Part shown: piece by piece, positions 26,946-34,827 of the stretch | How positions within the stretch are numbered: the stretch's first letter is position 1 | Layout: every line of letters starts with the position of its first letter | NCBI RefSeq assembly: GCF_029029525.1 | Contig: NZ_JAKJSC010000001.1 | Coordinates: 744,001-808,000 of the forward strand | Source of the DNA: Labilibaculum sp. DW002 | Lineage (GTDB): Bacteria; Bacteroidota; Bacteroidia; Bacteroidales; Marinifilaceae | Length of the DNA: 64,000 bases | Direction: 5' to 3' | Program-made: the position numbers and the translations under genes | The notes under the pieces: model-generated | What the model was told of the DNA's origin: nothing | Seen by the model: only the letters and a program-made list of their open reading frames with translations | The model's database searches: none

Positions 26946-27374
26946 ATGGACCCTATATTACTCAAAACACCTCTCACTGCTGCCGATATTAATACATTAA
27001 TTGAAGGTGGCGCTAATGATATGGATATCAATCAAAACAAAAGAGATGAGATACAAGAAGAAGCAGAAAAGCTATCTCAAGATTTTGTTGACGCAATTAG
27101 CTACCACATGAAAAATGGTGAAGAGCCAGATGCTTCTTATGCATTTCAAATTGCCCTAGCATTTAATAAAATGCTTGAAACCTACCGACAAGTTTTTGCC
27201 GATAATCATAAAAAGGATTTGTTAGTTGCCTTCGGAATAAGTGCTATATGGATGGGAATTCTAAATGGGCTTGATGCTGAAAGTGGTATTATGCCCAATC
27301 ATCCATTCAAAAGGGAAATTGCCAATACGATCAGAGCAATTACCGATATTTTAGACGAACAAAAAAGACAATAA
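26946..27374 (+). CDS. Small cytoplasmic helical protein of unknown function
   Basis: A 142-residue, mostly alpha-helical, acidic protein without signal peptide or membrane span. It starts at the ATG at 26946 and is followed 3 nt later by a strong hairpin, which supports its being a true gene. I do not recognise a family. Neighbouring genes (DUF885-like and IorB) run on the other strand, so context gives no hint. Confidence 0.65.
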   Translation: MDPILLKTPLTAADINTLIEGGANDMDINQNKRDEIQEEAEKLSQDFVDAISYHMKNGEEPDASYAFQIALAFNKMLETYRQVFADNHKKDLLVAFGISAIWMGILNGLDAESGIMPNHPFKREIANTIRAITDILDEQKRQ

Positions 27375-27377
27375 CAT

Positions 27378-27420
27378 AAAAATCCCCGTAAGGAATTACT
27401 TCCAAACGGGGATTTTATTT
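27378..27420. terminator. Terminator between convergent small ORF and IorB
   Basis: Eleven-bp stem (about 27378-27389 with 27406-27416) flanked by A-run and T-run, so it can work in both directions. It lies directly after the plus-strand stop codon and 20 nt beyond the end of iorB. Confidence 0.8.
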
Positions 27421-27436
27421 TTAGTATAAAGCGATT

Positions 27437-28021
27437 CTATTTATTGTCCTGTGAGAATTTACGCCCCGCATGAAGAGCATCGATGTTCATTTTAACAACA
27501 TCCTCACCTTTTCTACCAAAAATCTTACGAATACCTTCTTCTAAATACTCAAAAGGCACATCAATAAATGGAGAAGCTGCACCTAACATGACGAAGTTGA
27601 AAGCTCTTGTAGAACCTGTTACTTCTTTTGCAATCTCATCAGCATCAATCAATACATAGTTTGGAAGAGCCTCAATCGTCTTTACCAACTCTTCTTCATT
27701 TGGATAATTAGGAATGTTGATGAAAGGAGATGAATTTGCTACCACATAACCACCTTTTTTAAGGAATGGCAAATAGCGCAATGCCTCCATTGGCTCCACT
27801 GACAAAATAATATCAGCGCCACCTTTAGGAATTAAATCTGAATAAATAGGTTTATCAGAAATTCTCATGAATGACTGAACATCACCACCACGCTGACTCA
27901 TACCGTGAGTTTCAGCTTGTTTCATGTGTAAATTGTTATCTAAAGCAGCAGATCCTAAGGCAGCAGCAATGGAAAGAATTCCCTGTCCGCCTACACCTGC
28001 AATAACCATATCTGTTTTCAT
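27437..28021 (-). CDS. iorB: Indolepyruvate:ferredoxin oxidoreductase, beta (gamma-domain) subunit
   Basis: The 194-residue protein matches the pyruvate/ketoisovalerate oxidoreductase gamma domain: DMVIAGVGGQGILSIAAALG at the N-terminus binds the substrate/CoA side, and HGMSQRGGDVQSFMR near 39-53 is the typical second block. With IorA it converts aryl-2-oxo acids such as indolepyruvate, with CoA and ferredoxin, to aryl-acetyl-CoA and CO2 in amino-acid fermentation, or the reverse. It lies 37 nt after iorA and is clearly co-transcribed. Confidence 0.93.
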   Translation of the reverse strand: MKTDMVIAGVGGQGILSIAAALGSAALDNNLHMKQAETHGMSQRGGDVQSFMRISDKPIYSDLIPKGGADIILSVEPMEALRYLPFLKKGGYVVANSSPFINIPNYPNEEELVKTIEALPNYVLIDADEIAKEVTGSTRAFNFVMLGAASPFIDVPFEYLEEGIRKIFGRKGEDVVKMNIDALHAGRKFSQDNK

Positions 28022-28058
28022 AATTCTATATTTTTGAATGTTTAGGTTTAAGATTAAA

Positions 28059-29681
28059 TTAAGCTTTTGCAGCTGCTTTTTTCAATGCTTTTTTGATCTT
28101 CTGGTCACGAACATTTTTCTGAACGCAAATACGACGTGGAATAATTACTGATACACCTTGGTAATCTAATTCCTTACGAATAATATCCTTTACATCATCA
28201 TGCTTCTTAGGTAAAGAAGTGTAAACATGAATATGATCAGGATGAACACCTAAACCAGCACATATATCTTCTAATTTACCTTTAGCAGAAGATTTTTGTC
28301 CACCTGTCATTGAGATAGACTCATTATCAGAAATAATAACAGTAATTGGAGAATTCTCGTTGATTGCATCCAATAAACCAGTCATACCCGAGTGAGTAAA
28401 CGTAGAGTCACCAATCATTGCTACTGAAGGAATAAGACCTGCATCAGCAGCACCTTTAGCCATAGTGATTGAAGCACCCATATCAACCACTGCATTAATA
28501 GCACGGTATGGAGGTAAAGCACCTAATGTGTAACATCCGATATCAGAGAAAACACGACCTTCACCATATTCAGCGATTACTTCATTCAGCGCCTTGTATA
28601 CATCATGATGATGACAACCAACACACAATGCTGGTGGACGTGCTGCTACCATTTCCGGAACCGGCATACCTTCAACAACTTCAAAACCTAATGCAGCTCC
28701 TACCATATCAGGGTTCAACTCCCCATCACGAGATAGTGTACCATCAAGACGACCAATTACCTTATCATTTTCTAAGAAGCCTTTTAACATCTCCTCAACT
28801 ACTGGATAACCATCCTCTAAAACCAGAACTTTATCACATTCGCTGGTGATTTTTTGAATCATTTTACGAGGAATTGGATACTGGCTAATTTTTACAACTG
28901 GATAAGGACAATCTCCATTCGGATAATTCTCCATTAAGTAGTTGTATCCTAAACCGCAAGCAATAACACCCATCGATTTATCGGCAGCATCAGTATACGT
29001 ATTGAATGAAGATTCTTCTGAAGCCAATTCGAATTTTTCCTGATTGCTCAACAACATTTTATAGCGCTTGCGAGCAATTCCTGGAAGCAATACAAATTGA
29101 ACCTTATCTTCAGGTAATTTCATGTGGTTTTGAGGAGTAACTTCAGTAGCCCTTGTGATCCCAGCACGAGAGTGAGCCAAGCGAGTGGTAATTCTCATTA
29201 ACACAGGAATTTCACAAGCTTCAGATAATTCAAATCCAAAACGAGTCATTTCATATGCTTCCTGCTGATTTGATGGCTCCAAGATTGGAATCATAGCAAA
29301 TTTGGCATACACACGTGAATCCTGCTCATTTTGAGAAGAGTGCATAGATGGATCATCAGCAATGGTAACTAACATACCACCATTAGATCCTGTAATAGCC
29401 GCGTTCATAAAACAGTCAGCTGCTACATTCAAACCTACGTGCTTCATACAAACCATAGATCTTTTTCCAGCATATGACATACCTAAGGCAGTTTCCATAG
29501 CCGTTTTTTCATTCGCAGACCACTCACTGTGAATCTTACGTTCTGCGGCAAGTTTTGAATGCTGAATGTACTCTGTAATTTCTGTAGAAGGTGTTCCTGG
29601 ATAAGCGTAAACACCTGACATTCCAGCGTCAATTGCTCCTTGAGCAATAGCTTCGACACCTAATAATAGTGACTTTTGCAT
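28059..29681 (-). CDS. iorA: Indolepyruvate:ferredoxin oxidoreductase, alpha subunit (TPP), without ferredoxin domain
   Basis: The 540-residue subunit has the pyrimidine-binding domain (AYPGTPSTEI near 26-35), the LCVGCHHHDVYKAL motif near 353-366 and the TPP/Mg site GDSTFTHSG with DNESISMTGGQ. Archaeal IorA is about 620 residues and ends with two 4Fe-4S clusters; this protein stops just after RRICVQ and a Lys/Ala tail, so the ferredoxin domain is missing. Electrons must therefore leave TPP through another carrier or a separate subunit. It is the first gene of the iorAB operon. Function of the pair is well supported; the electron acceptor is open. Confidence 0.93.
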   Translation of the reverse strand: MQKSLLLGVEAIAQGAIDAGMSGVYAYPGTPSTEITEYIQHSKLAAERKIHSEWSANEKTAMETALGMSYAGKRSMVCMKHVGLNVAADCFMNAAITGSNGGMLVTIADDPSMHSSQNEQDSRVYAKFAMIPILEPSNQQEAYEMTRFGFELSEACEIPVLMRITTRLAHSRAGITRATEVTPQNHMKLPEDKVQFVLLPGIARKRYKMLLSNQEKFELASEESSFNTYTDAADKSMGVIACGLGYNYLMENYPNGDCPYPVVKISQYPIPRKMIQKITSECDKVLVLEDGYPVVEEMLKGFLENDKVIGRLDGTLSRDGELNPDMVGAALGFEVVEGMPVPEMVAARPPALCVGCHHHDVYKALNEVIAEYGEGRVFSDIGCYTLGALPPYRAINAVVDMGASITMAKGAADAGLIPSVAMIGDSTFTHSGMTGLLDAINENSPITVIISDNESISMTGGQKSSAKGKLEDICAGLGVHPDHIHVYTSLPKKHDDVKDIIRKELDYQGVSVIIPRRICVQKNVRDQKIKKALKKAAAKA

Positions 29682-30153
29682 TTTGTGTATGTTTAACTAT
29701 TTTGTATAATTCTGAATATTTGACAGATAGCACTTATCAATGCTAAAAATCATGTATCTATAAATTATTCAATGATGCACATGTACATCACTTACAATTT
29801 ACTCCAAAAAAAAATATAACGAAAGAAAGATGACCCATATGGATCATGATAAGGAAAGGATATTAAAGTCCTCCGAAGATTTCAAGGTAGCATACAAGGT
29901 AAGCCATCACATAAAACTTAATTGCAAGAAAATCCATTTGTTTACTTAAAAATTGTAATTAAATACAAGTGTTATTCCTAATAATTGTTAGCAATATTAC
30001 CAATATTTGATTTAAAGTCAATAAAATTAAAAGTAAAAACAAGAAGTTTAGAATTATTTCAAATAACGAAAACGGTTGCATAGATTTAACCAAAAAGGCT
30101 TAAACCTTGCTTTTCAGTAGATTGAAAGCACAATACATTACAAAATAGCACTA
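29682..30153 (-). other. Intergenic region between iorA and fetB
   Basis: About 470 AT-rich bases holding the upstream region of iorA and the 3' region of the FetAB operon. A weak hairpin near 30093-30106 with an A-run on the plus side could end the FetB transcript. No credible ORF, RNA or repeat was seen, and I could not place a clear TAnnTTTG promoter. Confidence 0.5.
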
Positions 30154-30948
30154 TTATTTCTTTAAAAATAAATTTGCTTTAATTCGTCCAAAAGAATCAA
30201 AAACGAATCGGTTGGCCAAAAGAATACTCAACATCAAATTCAATGAGCAACCAACAAATATGGCTATCATGATTAGAATTTGGTATTTTATGGCAACAAC
30301 AGGAGAACTACCACCAAGAATCTGACCTGTCATCATACCTGGCAAGGAAATTAGACCAATAACCGACATGGTGGCAATTAAAGGATTTAAACCACTCTTT
30401 ATAGCAGAACGAATAAAAGGTGCAAGAGCATTCTTTTTGCTGTTGCCATTAATTAAAAGGAAGTAATACAATTCCTGTTCTTTACTTAAGCGGGTAAAAT
30501 AATTATTGATTCCAACAATGTTGTGATTTAGAGCATTTCCCAAAACCATTCCCGATATAGGTATGAAGTATCTGGCATCGAATACATAATCCAGTCGAAT
30601 TACAAATCCCAGAAAAAATGTATCTATTATAAGGATGCTAATAAATCCTGATAAGGCAAATGGTAGAATAAAATATCGATAGGCTAAACCTGCCCTTTTA
30701 ATGGTTGTAAAAGTGCCAACAAAAATCATGGAACAAACCCAAATCAAATTCACCCAAGCATTATTCCATTCGAAGATATACTCCAAATAAAAGGCAATTA
30801 AAGAAAGTTGAATCAGCATTCGAATCATCGAGATAACCGTCTCTTTAATAATTTTAACCTTAAAGTAGATAAAGCCTGCAATAGGAATTAGCATCAGTAA
30901 AAACCCCAATGCTAAACTCTCTATACTTATATCAATGATTTCCTTCAT
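30154..30948 (-). CDS. fetB: FetB-type iron export ABC permease (UPF0014)
   Basis: The 264-residue integral membrane protein has about seven hydrophobic helices and the family blocks IPISGMVLGNALN (about 130-142) and ISLPGMMTGQILGG (about 201-214). E. coli FetB (YbbM, about 259 residues) with FetA exports iron and protects against oxidative stress. Its start overlaps the end of the ATPase gene by 4 nt (ATGA type), showing translational coupling. Iron export is inferred from the E. coli pair. Confidence 0.87.
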   Translation of the reverse strand: MKEIIDISIESLALGFLLMLIPIAGFIYFKVKIIKETVISMIRMLIQLSLIAFYLEYIFEWNNAWVNLIWVCSMIFVGTFTTIKRAGLAYRYFILPFALSGFISILIIDTFFLGFVIRLDYVFDARYFIPISGMVLGNALNHNIVGINNYFTRLSKEQELYYFLLINGNSKKNALAPFIRSAIKSGLNPLIATMSVIGLISLPGMMTGQILGGSSPVVAIKYQILIMIAIFVGCSLNLMLSILLANRFVFDSFGRIKANLFLKK

Positions 30949-31541
30949 AGTTTAATCGTTCGATTGCAATAACTAATCCATTTCTCATTATGCGATGTAG
31001 ATATTATTGTAGTATTCTTCAAAGAATCCAAAGTCCGAAATAAAAGATCAATAGAACTATCGTCTAATGCAGAAACGGGTTCATCAAGAAATAAAATAGG
31101 CTTATTGAGACTTAAACATGCGGCCATTACAATTCGCTGCTTTTGACCTCCACTTATTTCGGTAAAGCTATTTTTTTCTCCGCAGTTTAAAACATCCAAT
31201 TGATTCAAAAACATTCGAAAATTTTCCTTTTGATCTTCATTCATTTGAAGCAAGTCAATTAATTCAGATCCAGAATCGACAGGAAGGTTAATGTTCTGAG
31301 GTAACCAAAGCATTCTACTTCTGATCTGTTCTATGTTTTCTCCATTCAATTCCAGCCCGTCTACATGTATTTTTCCAGATTGAGGTATCAAAAATCCCAT
31401 CAGCATTTTTAATAAGGATGACTTTCCCTTACCTGAAGGTCCACTGAAACACATAGATTCCCCTACTTCAAGTTCAAAACTAAGATCCTCACAAATAACT
31501 TGTTGGGGGAAACTTAAATTTATATTCTCACATTTTATCAT
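30945..31541 (-). CDS. fetA: FetA-type ABC transporter ATP-binding protein
   Basis: The frame can be extended to a TTG at 31601, but the ABC fold begins at MIKCENINLSF, so I place the start at the ATG at 31541, giving 198 residues. Walker A is GPSGKGKSS (about 34-42), the Q-loop follows, the signature is ISGGQKQR and Walker B is ILFLDEP. A short ABC ATPase paired with a UPF0014 permease is typical of FetAB. It overlaps fetB by 4 nt. A very short coupling ATPase without any periplasmic binding protein fits an exporter. Confidence 0.87.
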   Translation of the reverse strand: MIKCENINLSFPQQVICEDLSFELEVGESMCFSGPSGKGKSSLLKMLMGFLIPQSGKIHVDGLELNGENIEQIRSRMLWLPQNINLPVDSGSELIDLLQMNEDQKENFRMFLNQLDVLNCGEKNSFTEISGGQKQRIVMAACLSLNKPILFLDEPVSALDDSSIDLLFRTLDSLKNTTIISTSHNEKWISYCNRTIKL

Positions 31542-31798
31542 GACATTCGATCTATACCCTAAAGAAAATAATATTCTTTCAATTCTCGTATCAAATTGCA
31601 ATTCTTTCTTTCGTAATTCATGGTTTAATCAGTCAATCTGCATAATGGGAATATTCTCATTTAATTTACATGTGAAACAATTCACAATACCCCATAACAC
31701 CCTTATTTTAAGTTGACACAGCTCCTATAGAAAGTTTGAGGTGTTGTATAACATATCGACATTTCAATACTAAATGGTATTAAATTTCATTAAAACAT

Positions 31799-31835
31799 TA
31801 CTTTCGCACTTCATATATGTGGATATCTACATATA
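31799..31835 (+). promoter_or_regulatory. Probable promoter and palindromic operator of the sulfur flavoprotein
   Basis: TACTTTCG at 31799-31806 followed by CAC resembles the Bacteroidota -7 element with one mismatch; no good TTTG is seen at -33. Just downstream, 31814-31835 forms a 22-bp inverted repeat centred on GATATC (TATATGT and ACATATA arms) with one mismatched pair. Its place over the likely transcription start suggests a repressor site. Confidence 0.5.
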
Positions 31836-31868
31836 AAGATGATGAATATAACTTTTTGATATTATAAA

Positions 31869-34346
31869 ATGGCAAAATATTTAATCGTTGGAGGTGTGGC
31901 TGGTGGTGCAACAACGGCTGCGCGTTTAAGAAGAATAGACGAATCAGCAGAAATCATCATGTTCGAAAGAGGAGAGCATATTTCCTATGCTAACTGTGGC
32001 TTACCCTACTACGTAGGTGGAGTGATTACAGAACGTGAAAACCTATTACTACAAACTCCAGAGAGTTTTAACAAAAGACTTAATGTTGATGTTAGAATTC
32101 ACAATGAAGTCGTTAGAATCGATCGTGAGAACAAATTGGTAGAAATAAACGATCTTCTAAACAAAACTTCTTATACAGAATCATACGATAAGCTTATCGT
32201 TTCGCCAGGTGCTGAGCCTATTAAACCACCAATCCCGGGTATTAATGATGAAGCCATTTTCACCGTTCGCAATGTAAAAGACACGGATAAGATTAAAGGC
32301 TTTTACGATGAGAAAAAACCTAAGAAGGCCGTTGTAGTTGGCGCAGGGTTTATTGGTCTCGAAATGGCAGAGAATCTTCATCATATGGGTATGATGGTAA
32401 CTATAGTTGAAATGGCTGACCAGGTGATGACACCTCTTGATTATGAAATGGCAGCTGAGGTACACATGCATCTTAAAACTAAAAACGTTGAGTTTTATTT
32501 AAAAGATGGCGTATCTGAATTTAATCGCGAAGGTGATAAACTAAACATCCATTTACAGTCGGGTCGTAAGATAGATGCTGATATGGTTATTCTGTCCATT
32601 GGTGTGCGTCCGGAAACCAAACTAATTAAAGAAGCTGGCCTTGAATTGGCACCAAACGGTGGAATTAAGGTAAACGAATATTTACAAACGAGCGATTCAA
32701 ATGTATATGCCTTAGGTGATGCCATTGCATTTCCTCATCCTATCACAGGAAAATACATGAATGCATATTTGGCTGGTCCTGCAAACAAGCAAGGAAGAAT
32801 ATTGGCCAACAATTTAGTTTTAGGTCACAAGCAAAAATACAAAGGCTCTATTGCAACGGCTATTGCTAAAGTATTTGATATTACTGTAGCCTCAACCGGA
32901 CTTGCTGAGAAAGTTCTTAAAAAAGAAGGCATTAAGTATATTTCAAATATTACACATGGTGCATCGAATGCCGGCTATTATCCGGGAGCCATGCCTACTA
33001 CCATCAAAATCATGTTCGATCCTGAAACAGGCAAATTGTTTGGTGGACAAATCATTGGTTATGTAGGTGTTGATAAGCGTATCGATTTAATTGCAACCGT
33101 ACTCAAAAATAAGGGTAGCATTTACGATCTTCAGGAGATTGAGCATGCCTATGCCCCACCATTCTCATCTGCAAAAGATCCGGTGAACCAAGCAGGTTTT
33201 ACCGCAGGTAATATTATTGAAGGCTTAGTCAATATTATTCATTGGGATGAATTGCACCAACTACACGCACCCAATAACTTTATTTTGGATGTGAGAACGC
33301 CGGATGAGTTTGAGCTTGGACAAATTGAAGGTGCCGTAAATATTGAAGTCGATAAAATTCGTGAACGTATAGACGAAATTCCCAAGGACAAAAAGATTAT
33401 CATTTATTGCGGTGTTGGGCTACGTGGTTACTTTGCTGCCAGAATTCTGATGCAAAGAGGCTTTAAGGATGTTGTAAACCTAAGTGGTGGTTACAAAACT
33501 TACGAGCATGCTACTTGCAAACAAAGCAACGAAGATATTTTTGAGTCGAGTTATATTGCTAACGATGGTCATATCTACCGTGGGAAAGATAAGGATGCCG
33601 AAGACGAGAAAGATATCAAAACCATTGAGATTGATGCTTGTGGTTTGCAATGTCCCGGACCAATTATCAAACTGAAAAAAGAAATTGATAAACTTGAAGA
33701 TGGTCAACGTCTTCGTCAGAAGGTGACTGATGCCGGCTTTACAAAAGATGTGGCATCCTGGTGTAAAATGACAGGAAACAAGCTGATTTCTTGTGATTCA
33801 GAAAAAGGCATTATCTCGGCTGTTATCGAAAAGCAAAGGAAAAATGGTGCAACGACCAATACCAATATCGAATTACCAAAGAACAAAACCATGGTCGTTT
33901 TCTCCGATGATCTGGATCGTGCTTTGGCTTCACTGGTTATTGCAAACGGTGCAGCAGCTACGGGTAGCAAAGTCACCCTGTTCTTCACCTTTTGGGGACT
34001 TAACGTAATTAAGAAAACGGACAAACCTCGTGTTGAGAAAGATCTTATGGGTAAAATGTTCGGTAAAATGATGGCTAGCGATGCTGGTAATCTTAAGCTA
34101 TCGAAGATGAACATGATGGGCATGGGTTCTAAGATGATGAAGAAGAGAATGCTTTCGAAAAAGGTTGATTCTCTTGAGGATCTATTGAAAACTGCTATGG
34201 ACAATGGAGTTGAGATGATCGCCTGCCAAATGTCGATGGATGTGATGGGCGTTGATGCTGCTGAATTGCTTGAAGGTGTAGAAATTGGCGGTGTTGCCAC
34301 TTACCTTGAAGAAGCTGAACAATCAAATATCAACTTGTTCATCTAA
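31869..34346 (+). CDS. CoA-disulfide reductase-like flavoprotein fused to rhodanese, TusA and DsrE domains
   Basis: The 825-residue protein has a pyridine-nucleotide-disulfide oxidoreductase module (about 1-450; FAD site GGVAGGATTAARLRR, reactive Cys43 in YANCGLPYY, NAD site VVGAGFIGLEMAE), a rhodanese domain (about 460-550; Cys514 in YCGVGLRG), a TusA/SirA domain (about 585-655; DACGLQCPGP with Cys591 and Cys595) and a DsrE-like domain (about 665-825; Cys786). All expected persulfide-carrying cysteines are present. Such fusions reduce CoA-disulfides, polysulfides or sulfur and relay sulfane sulfur between domains. A single-gene unit with possible operator upstream and strong terminator downstream. 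Domain calls firm, physiological substrate open. Confidence 0.92.
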   Translation: MAKYLIVGGVAGGATTAARLRRIDESAEIIMFERGEHISYANCGLPYYVGGVITERENLLLQTPESFNKRLNVDVRIHNEVVRIDRENKLVEINDLLNKTSYTESYDKLIVSPGAEPIKPPIPGINDEAIFTVRNVKDTDKIKGFYDEKKPKKAVVVGAGFIGLEMAENLHHMGMMVTIVEMADQVMTPLDYEMAAEVHMHLKTKNVEFYLKDGVSEFNREGDKLNIHLQSGRKIDADMVILSIGVRPETKLIKEAGLELAPNGGIKVNEYLQTSDSNVYALGDAIAFPHPITGKYMNAYLAGPANKQGRILANNLVLGHKQKYKGSIATAIAKVFDITVASTGLAEKVLKKEGIKYISNITHGASNAGYYPGAMPTTIKIMFDPETGKLFGGQIIGYVGVDKRIDLIATVLKNKGSIYDLQEIEHAYAPPFSSAKDPVNQAGFTAGNIIEGLVNIIHWDELHQLHAPNNFILDVRTPDEFELGQIEGAVNIEVDKIRERIDEIPKDKKIIIYCGVGLRGYFAARILMQRGFKDVVNLSGGYKTYEHATCKQSNEDIFESSYIANDGHIYRGKDKDAEDEKDIKTIEIDACGLQCPGPIIKLKKEIDKLEDGQRLRQKVTDAGFTKDVASWCKMTGNKLISCDSEKGIISAVIEKQRKNGATTNTNIELPKNKTMVVFSDDLDRALASLVIANGAAATGSKVTLFFTFWGLNVIKKTDKPRVEKDLMGKMFGKMMASDAGNLKLSKMNMMGMGSKMMKKRMLSKKVDSLEDLLKTAMDNGVEMIACQMSMDVMGVDAAELLEGVEIGGVATYLEEAEQSNINLFI

Positions 34347-34360
34347 ATATTATTAAACAA

Positions 34361-34402
34361 AAAGAAGGGCTGTTTCATAATTTGAAACAGCCCTTCTCTT
34401 TG
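34361..34402. terminator. Terminator of the sulfur flavoprotein gene
   Basis: Fifteen-bp perfect stem (34363-34377 with 34383-34397, loop 5 nt), preceded by A residues and followed by CTTTG rather than a pure T-run. Strong stem 15 nt after the stop codon. Confidence 0.8.
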
Positions 34403-34827
34403 TATTAAATTAAATTTCACAACTCAATCCTAAGTTTTTTAAAATGAGATATTATCCGTTTGATTATCATTACTTAAACAAATCAATTTAATTTTTGCTC
34501 AAGCCAATAAATCATTCTTTTTTTCTGGACTTTAGTGTGTTTTTTTTGTAATTTGAGTATTACCATTTTTTAAGAGTTATTCGAAATATTTTGAACTGAT
34601 CCCCACCCTCTCCAATTCTAACAATTTTTTAAAATATTATAGTTTCAATTGCCTTCAACCTTAATCGGAAATCTCAAAACTCAACTTGGTAATTGATAAC
34701 ATGTTTTAGTGCAAATCTAATATTTCTCTCAAACCAAGGAGAATTATTAGTGGTTAGTGGTTAACCGAAATAGCAGAGTTTTTCCAGTCCCTTTTTTGAA
34801 AAGTTCTGCTATTTCTTTTTTAACAAT
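34403..34827. other. Intergenic region with an unassigned plus-strand hairpin
   Basis: About 425 AT-rich bases with no convincing gene. It contains an 11-bp perfect stem (34767-34777 with 34805-34815) followed by six T residues on the plus strand, although no plus-strand gene precedes it except one that already has a terminator. A short tandem AGTGGTT repeat and GGTTAACC palindrome lie just before the stem (34749-34766). Confidence 0.5.

Noticed and set aside
31542-31601. TTG start extending FetA by 20 codons
   Set aside because: The ABC fold begins at the internal ATG at 31541 and the extension has no conserved sequence.
33716-34300. 194-codon minus-strand frame opposite the DsrE part of the flavoprotein
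   Set aside because: Antisense of a well-defined domain; composition typical of a mirrored frame.
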